Shown here one piece after another: positions 5,644 to 10,471 of a stretch of 10,471 nt of DNA (position 1 is its first letter; each line of letters opens with the position of its first letter). Under the pieces are notes generated by a model that saw only the letters and a program-made list of their open reading frames with translations, was not told where the DNA came from and did no database searches. A program made the position numbers and the translations under genes. Source of the stretch: Myxococcales bacterium (GTDB lineage: Bacteria > Myxococcota > Bradymonadia > UBA7976 > UBA1532); NCBI GenBank assembly GCA_020633515.1, contig JACKDM010000083.1, positions 1 to 10,471 of the forward strand, written 5' to 3'.

Positions 5644-6795
5644 TCAGTGGCGATCGTGGGGCGGCTCCTCCTCATCGGGCGCCTCGTTGCCGCAGTAGGG
5701 GTAGAGCGCCTCTTCGTCGAGCTCACCGTCGGGGCAGATGAAGCTCGCCTCGTCGGGGTGCTCGGCGGCGAAGGCGTCACCGCAGTAGTACTCCTCGGTC
5801 GTCGTGTAGTGGCAGCCGGGGGCGCGCTCGACGACCGCGCTCTCGTCGACGGGGACGGTGTCACCGTGCTCGTCGATGCAGAGGCGTTCTTCCACCCAGT
5901 TGACATACAGCGGGAAGGTGGTGGTGATCGACGACTCTTCGCCGGTCAGCTCCTCCATGCGAACGGGCTGGCCGTTCTCCATGCCGAGGTCGTAGGCGGT
6001 CACGCGGTACTCGTACTCACCGGTCCACTGGTTGACGACGGTCGCGCACTGCTCCCAGACGCGGCGGCCGGCGCGGAAGTCGATGAGCTCGAGCTCGCCG
6101 ATCTCGAAGTCGAACGGGGCCTCACCGCCGATCTGCTCCCAGACGACCTCGATGGGATCGTCGTTGGGATCGGTGATGGTGGCGCAGACGGTCACCGGGC
6201 TGCACTCGTAGGCGAACTTGTCGTCTTCGAGGCGCAGCTCGAGGAACGGGGGCTGGTTGAGCGCGACGGGCACGTCGAGCTGGGCGGTGGGATCACCGAC
6301 GCACTGCGAGATGAGCAGCGGGGGCTCGGCGGTCTCGCCGGGGAGCACCTCGACGGGCTCGGCGAGGGTGGCGACGGCGCAGTCTTCGGACGGGTGCCAG
6401 TTGTCGCCGTCGATGTGACTGGCGGGCGCGGCGCTGACTTCGTAGCAGCCGGGGGCGAGCGAGATGAAGAGGTCGCTGCCGACGTGCTTCGACTGGCTGT
6501 CGAGGCGCTGTTCGAGGAGCTCGACCATGCCGGGCAGGAGGCCGGCCATGAGGTCGACGTTGGCTTCGATGGTCTGCTCTTCGAAGTCACCGGGCTGTTC
6601 GTCGTCGCAGGCGACGCGCTCGATGACGAAGTGGAAGCCGACGACGTCGGTGTCGCCGTAGTGATCGAGGCTGAGGTAGGCGCCGCTCTCTCCGAGCGTG
6701 CCTTGCCTGTCGGGTGTGTTCTCGGGGCTCTCGCCGGTGCCACAGGCGAGGGTGCCGGTGCCGAGCAGGGCCGCGAGGGCGATGCGGGTCTTCAT
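5644..6795 (-). CDS. Cys-rich exported lipoprotein with a PKD/Ig-like central region
   Basis: Predicted lipoprotein of 383 aa. The signal peptide MKTRIALAALLGTGTLAC ends in a lipobox (TLAC, lipidated Cys18), followed by a Gly/Ser/Glu/Pro linker. The mature protein is acidic and has 12 further Cys, suggesting disulfide bonds in the periplasm or at the surface. A central stretch beginning NQPPFLEL and containing DPNDDPIEVVWEQ then YEYRVTAYDLG (about 178-275) resembles PKD/Ig-like folds of secreted myxobacterial proteins. A final Cys-dense segment (about the last 70 residues) contains YYCGD, FICPDGELDE and YPYCGN. The ATG at 6793-6795 is well supported: GGAGGA lies 5 nt upstream. The frame extends upstream to 6939, but that part carries no signal peptide and covers the promoter candidate. 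A sigma-54-like promoter and upstream palindrome precede it and a strong hairpin follows. I recognise no specific family or activity. Confidence 0.85.
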   Translation of the reverse strand: MKTRIALAALLGTGTLACGTGESPENTPDRQGTLGESGAYLSLDHYGDTDVVGFHFVIERVACDDEQPGDFEEQTIEANVDLMAGLLPGMVELLEQRLDSQSKHVGSDLFISLAPGCYEVSAAPASHIDGDNWHPSEDCAVATLAEPVEVLPGETAEPPLLISQCVGDPTAQLDVPVALNQPPFLELRLEDDKFAYECSPVTVCATITDPNDDPIEVVWEQIGGEAPFDFEIGELELIDFRAGRRVWEQCATVVNQWTGEYEYRVTAYDLGMENGQPVRMEELTGEESSITTTFPLYVNWVEERLCIDEHGDTVPVDESAVVERAPGCHYTTTEEYYCGDAFAAEHPDEASFICPDGELDEEALYPYCGNEAPDEEEPPHDRH

Positions 6796-6902
6796 GGGAA
6801 TCCTCCATGGGATGATGTGTTGTCTCTCGCCGCGAGCGACGCCCTCGGTGGGGCCAGGCTTTTGTCGTCGTCCTCTGTCTCGCCAGCGGCGCCCTGCCAT
6901 AG

Positions 6903-6918
6903 TGCGAAGCGCGTGCCA
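6903..6918 (-). promoter_or_regulatory. Sigma-54 (-24/-12) promoter candidate for the Cys-rich lipoprotein gene
   Basis: The minus strand reads TGGCACGCGCTTCGCA. The sigma-54 consensus is TGGCACG-N4-TTGC(A/T). Every specified base matches except one (TC instead of TT before the -12 GC), and the invariant GG and GC are exactly 10 nt apart. Transcription would start near 6892, leaving a leader of about 97 nt. A 7-bp inverted repeat (CCTGCCA 6893-6899, TGGCAGG 6927-6933) brackets the element. No convincing sigma-70 promoter was seen for this gene. Confidence 0.5.
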
Positions 6919-6959
6919 GGGGTCTGTGGCAGGTGGCATCGTCGAGGTGCGTAGTTTTC

Positions 6960-7133
6960 CGAGGCGGGTCGCCTCGCCGTGTCCCGTTTACGAGGCAATG
7001 GGTAACGGTGTGGCTCTGTTTGTCTCTGTGGTGACAAACCGTCGGTGGCACTGATCCAGTGATGAATGTGACCCTTGCGGTGGGTCCTGGTCATGCGTCG
7101 GGTTTTATGAGCTGTGTGACTTCGAGGCCTCGA
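6960..7133. promoter_or_regulatory. Recurring CGAGGC/GCCTCG motifs in the divergent region
   Basis: CGAGGC occurs at 6960-6965 and 6991-6996, and GCCTCG at 6971-6976. A perfect 12-bp palindrome TCGAGGCCTCGA (7122-7133) contains both. The first pair forms an inverted repeat with a 5-nt gap. They lie between the sigma-54-like element and the TPR-like gene and may be operator sites. A short GC-rich hexamer recurring in this genome is weak evidence alone. Confidence 0.3.
7018..7039. promoter_or_regulatory. Palindromic candidate activator site upstream of the sigma-54 promoter
   Basis: GTTTGTC (7018-7024) and GACAAAC (7033-7039) are perfect inverted arms separated by 8 nt, in a less GC-rich patch. 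The site lies about 126-147 bp upstream of the predicted lipoprotein transcription start, the distance range at which enhancer-binding proteins usually sit for sigma-54 promoters. It is also about 175-195 bp upstream of the TPR-like gene, so it could serve either. Confidence 0.45.
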
Positions 7134-7211
7134 TCGGGGTGGGGCAGTTGGTCACGCACGGCGGGCGCGGGGTGGGGTATGGTGCGCGCGACACGATGCA
7201 GGAGTCGCTCG

Positions 7212-8456
7212 ATGGGTCTGTTGCGGTGGTTGTTCCCGGGGCCGGCGGAGAAGGTGGCGAAGGCGCGGCGGTTGATGGCGGAGGGGCGCTTCGCCGAGGC
7301 GCGGCTGTTGGTGGTCGACGTGGACGACGAGGCGGCGCGCGCGCTGGTGGCGGAGGCGGAGGCGGCGCTGGTGCGGGTGAACCTGGAGGGGGCGTTGCAG
7401 CGGTGCCGGGCGGGGGACGAGGCGGCGGTGGCGGGGCACCTGGAGGTGGCGCGGCGGTTTGCGCGGGGGGAGGGGGAGGCGGCGTTCGCGGAGGTGGAGG
7501 CGGCGATGGCGGCGGTGCGGCGGCGGCGGGCGCTCGATGGGGTGTGGCAGGGGCTGCGGGCGGCGGCGGATCGGCGGCGGCGGCTGGGGGATGATCCGGG
7601 TGACTTCGTGCTGGGGGCGCTGTCGGGGTCGGGCGCGGTGCGGTTGTTCTTCGGGGGGGAGGAGCCGTTCGGGTTGCCGGGGATCGAGCTCGGGCCGCGG
7701 GCGAGCGACTTCGTGCCGGGGTGGGTGCCGGCGGTGGCGGATCCGGGGCAGCCGTCGGTGAGCGAGCGGGCGGCGGTGGCGGATGCCCTGCGGGCGGCGT
7801 GGCCGGAGGCGCTGCACGGGGCGGTGGCGGCGGCGGGGGATGCGCTGGTGGAGGCGATGGTGGCGCTGGGGGCGGGGCGGCCGGAGCGGGCGGTGGCGCG
7901 GTTGCTCGATCTGCCGGCGGAGAACGCGGCGGCGCGGTTCGAGCTGGGGCGGGCGGCGGCGGCGCTGGGGCAGCACGAGGCGGCGGCGGTGGCGCTGGGT
8001 GAGGCGCGGGCGGCGGCGGGGGCGGCGTTCGTGGTGGGGGGGCTGTCGTCGCGGGTGCTCGAGGCGCAGGTGCTGCGGTGGGCGGGGGCGGCGGGGGCGG
8101 CGTGGTCGGTGGTGGGGGAGATGTCGGCGGCGGAGCGGGGGGCGGCGGCGCATCTGTGCGTGGCGCTGGCGATGGAGACGGGGCGGCTCGATGAGGCGGA
8201 GGCGGCGCTGTCGGCGCTGGCGGCGGGGGATCCGGGGCGGCCGCAGCTCGAGGCGGCGCTGGCGCTGCGGCGCGCGCTGGCGGCGGAGGTGGCGGCGGCG
8301 CCGATCCTGGTGGATCGGGCGCGGGTGGGGAGCGCGGCGTATCGGGCGGCGGCGGAGGCGGCGGCGGGGCGGTTGCAGCAGGAGGTGGATCGGGTGCTGG
8401 CGGCGCTGCGGGCGGTGGAGGCGGCGAGCGGGGGGGAGGAGGCGGAGGAGGAGTGA
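7212..8456 (+). CDS. Ala-rich TPR-like helical repeat protein (cytoplasmic)
   Basis: Protein of 414 aa. The ATG at 7212 is chosen because GGAG (7201-7204) lies 7 nt upstream and the TPR-like text begins at once (MGLLRWLFPGPAEKVAKARRLMAEGRFAEARLL); the frame runs back to 7059 but that part is junk-like. There is no signal peptide or long membrane helix, so it is probably cytoplasmic. TPR-like helical pairs appear at about 15-50, 217-268 (GAGRPERAVARLLDLP, LGRAAAALGQHEAAAVALGEA) and 316-355 (ETGRLDEAEAALSALAAGDP). A non-helical insert at about 125-178 (GDDPGDFVLGALSGSGAVRLFF then GLPGIELGPRASDFVPGW) matches no family I know and may be the functional part. The C-terminus is acidic (GGEEAEEE). 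TPR folds usually scaffold protein complexes; partners are unknown. Codons end almost always in G. It diverges from the Cys-rich lipoprotein gene and converges on the VWA lipoprotein gene. Confidence 0.8.
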   Translation: MGLLRWLFPGPAEKVAKARRLMAEGRFAEARLLVVDVDDEAARALVAEAEAALVRVNLEGALQRCRAGDEAAVAGHLEVARRFARGEGEAAFAEVEAAMAAVRRRRALDGVWQGLRAAADRRRRLGDDPGDFVLGALSGSGAVRLFFGGEEPFGLPGIELGPRASDFVPGWVPAVADPGQPSVSERAAVADALRAAWPEALHGAVAAAGDALVEAMVALGAGRPERAVARLLDLPAENAAARFELGRAAAALGQHEAAAVALGEARAAAGAAFVVGGLSSRVLEAQVLRWAGAAGAAWSVVGEMSAAERGAAAHLCVALAMETGRLDEAEAALSALAAGDPGRPQLEAALALRRALAAEVAAAPILVDRARVGSAAYRAAAEAAAGRLQQEVDRVLAALRAVEAASGGEEAEEE

Positions 8457-8549
8457 AAAGGGGCGGGCGCGCGCGGGGCTGAAGTTGGTTCACGCGGGGC
8501 GCGGTGGGTCGAGCCGGCGCGTGTGGCCGGGGTGAGGCGGTGGGCGGGG

Positions 8550-8563
8550 CGCGCGGGCGCGCG
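8550..8563 (-). terminator. Self-complementary CG-alternating stretch after the VWA gene
   Basis: CGCGCG (8550-8555) and CGCGCG (8558-8563) are separated by two G and can fold back on each other, 5 nt past the VWA gene stop. No T-run follows. It is a weak terminator candidate, or simply a GC-alternating tract. The rest of the 112-nt gap between the convergent genes holds nothing I recognise. Confidence 0.25.
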
Positions 8564-8568
8564 GTGGT

Positions 8569-10131
8569 TCAGTCGTAGACCCAGTGGGGGGGCGGGGGCT
8601 CGGGCGGGGTCTGGACGCGGAGGGCGGCGACGGTGTCTTCGAGGTTCTGGCGGAAGAGGGTGACGTAGAGGGCGTCGTCTTCGAGGTCGGGGTCGGGGTT
8701 GTCGCGGAGGTAGCCGTCGAGGCCGGCTTCGAGGCCGCTGAGGAGCGAGATGGCGGTGCCGTAGTCGGCTTCGAGGGCGAGCTCGGCGGCGAGCTGGAAG
8801 CCGACGAGGACGTTGAGCATGACGAAGCCTTTGCGGGCGGTGGCGTGGCTGGCGTGGAGCTCGGCGGGGGTCTCGGTGGGGGCGTAGGGGCTGTCGACGT
8901 CGACCTGCTGGCTGCGGGGTTCGAGGGTGACGGGGTCGGTCCAGCTCAGGGTGACGGTGCCGACGCGGCCGGCGCGGGTGAGGGCGTCGCTGCCGCCGCG
9001 GGGCATGAGCTCGACGAGGATGGCGCCGCCGCCGCCGCGACGGCCGCCGGCGACGGGGTCTTGGGCGCGCTGGCGGCCGGCGAGGAAGAGGCTGGCCTGG
9101 CGGGCGGTGCCGCGGTAGAGGCCGCCTTGCCAGTCGCGGACGCCGTAGGCGCCGCGGACGACGTAGCCGTCGCCGGCGACGACGTCGACGCGGGCGTCGA
9201 GCGCGAGGGGCACGAGGAAGGTCTGCACCTCTTCGGTGAAGACCTCGACGACGGCGCTCGGGTCTTCGAGGAAGTAGAAGTTGCCGGCGCCGGTGTCGCT
9301 GATGGCGCGCATGGTGGCGACGTCGAAGCTGCGGCCGATGCCGATGGTGGTGATGCCGATCCCGCGGCGGGCGTAGGCGGCGGCGAGGGCTTCGAGGCGG
9401 GCGGGGGCCTCCAGGCCCTGGGTGGCGTCGCCGTCGCTGAGGAAGAGGACGCGGGCTTCACGGCCGGGGGCGCGGGCGGCGTCGGCGATCTGGAGGGCGG
9501 TGAAGAGGCCGTCGTAGAGGTTGGTGGCGCCGCCGGCGGTGAGCTGGGCGATGGCGGCTTCGAGGGTGTCGCGGTCGTCGCCGGGGATGGCTTCGACGAG
9601 GACGCGGGCGATGTCGTCGTAGGCGACGAGGCTGACGCGGTCTTGGGCGCGGAGGTGGGGGAGCATCGCGCGGAGGCCGGTGATGAGCCAGGTGATGGCC
9701 TCGCCGCGCATGGAGCCGCTGGTGTCGACGGCGAGCACGAGGTCGAGCGGGGGGCGGTCCTCTGCGCCGGGGTCGATCGGGCTGTTGAGGCCGATCTGGA
9801 GGAGCGTGCAGTTGTTGCCGGTCATGAGGTTCTCGCCGACGCCGAGGAGGGCGTGCAGGCAGATGTCGTCGCCGCAGTCGGGGGCGGGGTAGTCGAGCTT
9901 GTGCTCGGCGAAGAAGCCGAGGGGGTCGAGGGTGTCGGGGTGGGGGAGGTCGCCGTGTTCGAGGATGCGGCGGAAGAGGCCGAAGTCCTGGGCGCCGGCA
10001 GGGGCGACGCCGGAGGCGCCGGGGGTCGCGGGGGCGTCGAAGCCGGCGCTGTCGGCGGCGCTGTCGTCGGCGCCGCAGGCGGCGAGGGGGAGCGCGGCGG
10101 CGAGGAGGAGGATGGGGGTGAGGCGGTTCAT
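8569..10131 (-). CDS. von Willebrand A-domain lipoprotein with YfbK-like N-terminal region
   Basis: Predicted lipoprotein of 520 aa. The signal peptide ends in lipobox LAAC (Cys19), then an Asp/Ala/Ser/Pro linker. Residues about 48-125 resemble the N-terminal region of YfbK-type VWA proteins: FRRILEHGDLPHPDTLDPLGFF, then DYPAP. There are three Cys at 86, 91 and 108. The VWA domain (about 128-305) has a complete metal-binding MIDAS: Asp136-Thr-Ser138-Gly-Ser140 in LAVDTSGSM, Thr203 in GATNLYDGL, and Asp233 in LFLSDGDAT. It should bind a divalent metal and mediate protein-protein contacts in the periplasm or at the surface. The C-terminal half has beta-rich segments with a Gly/Arg-rich patch (GGRRGGGGAILVELMPRGG) and a helical bundle-like end (AAELALEADYGTAISLLSGLEAGLDGYL). 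The start overlaps the stop of the upstream minus-strand gene by ATGA, so the two are translationally coupled. E. coli YfbK has no assigned function that I can transfer here. Confidence 0.92.
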   Translation of the reverse strand: MNRLTPILLLAAALPLAACGADDSAADSAGFDAPATPGASGVAPAGAQDFGLFRRILEHGDLPHPDTLDPLGFFAEHKLDYPAPDCGDDICLHALLGVGENLMTGNNCTLLQIGLNSPIDPGAEDRPPLDLVLAVDTSGSMRGEAITWLITGLRAMLPHLRAQDRVSLVAYDDIARVLVEAIPGDDRDTLEAAIAQLTAGGATNLYDGLFTALQIADAARAPGREARVLFLSDGDATQGLEAPARLEALAAAYARRGIGITTIGIGRSFDVATMRAISDTGAGNFYFLEDPSAVVEVFTEEVQTFLVPLALDARVDVVAGDGYVVRGAYGVRDWQGGLYRGTARQASLFLAGRQRAQDPVAGGRRGGGGAILVELMPRGGSDALTRAGRVGTVTLSWTDPVTLEPRSQQVDVDSPYAPTETPAELHASHATARKGFVMLNVLVGFQLAAELALEADYGTAISLLSGLEAGLDGYLRDNPDPDLEDDALYVTLFRQNLEDTVAALRVQTPPEPPPPHWVYD

Positions 10132-10471
10132 CGGGCGGTCTCCGCGGTGAGGTCGGTGACGACGAGTTCGAAGCGGTCGGCGGTGGCGGGCCCCTGGAAG
10201 CGGGCGGGGTCGTCCTCGGGCTCGCAGCGGGGGTCGGCGACGAGGGCGCGCTCGGCGCGGAGGGCGTAGAGCGTGCGGCCGTCGATGAGCTGGAGGCGCT
10301 CGCCGGCGACGAGGGCGTCGGGGCCGTGGCGGAGCGCGAGGGGGAGGACGGCGCCGTCGCAGGCGTTGCGGTGGGGGCCGCAGCCTTCGCCGGGTTCGGG
10401 TTCGAGGAGGTAGCCGGCGGGGGGGGCGCCGGTCCTGGCGAGCTCGATGGTGCCGCGCTCGAGCTCGATGA
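10128..10471 (-). CDS. C-terminal part of an unrecognised gene coupled to the VWA lipoprotein gene (5' end outside window)
   Basis: Reading the minus strand inward from the right edge gives an unbroken frame of 113 residues ending in a TGA (10130-10128). This TGA overlaps the ATG of the VWA gene as ATGA. The text starts IELERGTIELARTGAPPAGYLLEPEPGEGCGP and ends RFELVVTDLTAETAR, with three Cys (GCGPHRNAC and PRCEPEDD) and a beta-like middle (ERLQLIDGRTLYALRAERALV). Cys and composition suggest an exported protein, possibly the rest of another lipoprotein, but I recognise no family. The coupled arrangement implies one operon entering from beyond the window, with the VWA gene last in the part visible. 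Confidence 0.7.
   Translation of the reverse strand, partial: IELERGTIELARTGAPPAGYLLEPEPGEGCGPHRNACDGAVLPLALRHGPDALVAGERLQLIDGRTLYALRAERALVADPRCEPEDDPARFQGPATADRFELVVTDLTAETAR

Larger units (their letters stand above)
6796..7211. other. 416-bp divergent intergenic regulatory region
   Basis: This is the longest stretch without a supported gene. It holds the sigma-54-like element, the GTTTGTC palindrome and the CGAGGC motifs listed separately, and looks less GC-rich than the flanking genes. For the rightward gene I see only a -10-like TATGGT at 7178-7183, without a properly spaced -35. I found no tRNA or riboswitch-like fold, and the short open frames here have no ribosome binding sites or recognisable products. 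Confidence 0.6.

Noticed and set aside
6796..6939. N-terminal extension of the Cys-rich lipoprotein up to 6939
   Set aside because: It would bury the signal peptide and lipobox internally and cover the sigma-54-like element. ATG 6795 has GGAGGA at ideal spacing.
5626..6954. A 442-codon plus-strand open frame
   Set aside because: It is antisense to the Cys-rich lipoprotein, which has a clear lipobox, ribosome binding site and terminator. The plus frame has neither start signals nor recognisable domains.
7148..7183. TTGGTC plus TATGGT as a promoter for the TPR-like gene
   Set aside because: The spacer is 24 nt, too long for a sigma-70-type promoter; only the -10-like box is mentioned.
7105..8493. 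A 462-codon Pro-rich minus-strand open frame
   Set aside because: It is the antisense shadow of the TPR-like gene, where GCG/GGC codons read as Pro and Arg. It has no plausible fold or start.
8584..10269. A 561-codon Gly/Val/Glu-rich plus-strand open frame
   Set aside because: It is antisense to the VWA lipoprotein, whose MIDAS and lipobox show which strand codes.

Overview
The window is very GC-rich chromosomal DNA. It has the gene content expected of a predatory or social member of the Myxococcota (old Deltaproteobacteria) or a near relative: a Hanks-type Ser/Thr kinase fused to extracytoplasmic PEGA domains, a separate PEGA/TPR-like secreted protein, Cys-rich lipoproteins, a von Willebrand A lipoprotein and a candidate sigma-54 promoter. 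No rRNA, tRNA, insertion sequence, phage gene or CRISPR array was seen. The organism assignment is inference from gene families and composition.

Layout: (1) bases 2-1476, plus strand: the tail of an unrecognised helical protein, overlapping a secreted, membrane-tailed PEGA-domain protein. (2) 1539-4394 or 4427, minus: a 951-962 aa transmembrane Ser/Thr kinase (kinase domain, low-complexity linker with nine 7-residue GxHPAM(S/T) repeats, one membrane helix, about four PEGA-like domains). It converges on the PEGA gene. (3) 4639-5418, plus: a class III-like (SIRT5/CobB-like) sirtuin, divergent from the kinase. It keeps the catalytic His, zinc Cys pairs and Tyr/Arg acyl-pocket signature but has lost most of the canonical NAD-binding loop residues. 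(4) 5419-5643: a convergent intergenic region with a roughly 15.6-nt-period array of GATGCC motifs and two strong inverted repeats. (5) 5644-6795, minus: a Cys-rich lipoprotein. (6) 6796-7211: a divergent regulatory region with a sigma-54-like -24/-12 element, an upstream palindrome at enhancer distance and recurring CGAGGC motifs. (7) 7212-8456, plus: an Ala-rich TPR-like cytoplasmic protein. (8) 8569-10131, minus: a VWA-domain lipoprotein with a YfbK-type N-terminal region, translationally coupled (ATGA) to (9) an upstream gene cut by the window edge (10128-10471, minus).

The six complete genes alternate strictly in strand (+ - + - + -), giving convergent and divergent pairs rather than one operon. 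The theme is cell-envelope and signalling functions: a transmembrane kinase sensor and a second PEGA protein side by side, a possibly repurposed deacylase sharing a control region with the kinase, and several exported lipoproteins. The most interesting items are the cofactor-loop-altered sirtuin paired with the kinase, the sigma-54 promoter architecture before the Cys-rich lipoprotein, the helically phased repeat array after the sirtuin, and the mutually exclusive hairpins in the kinase leader.
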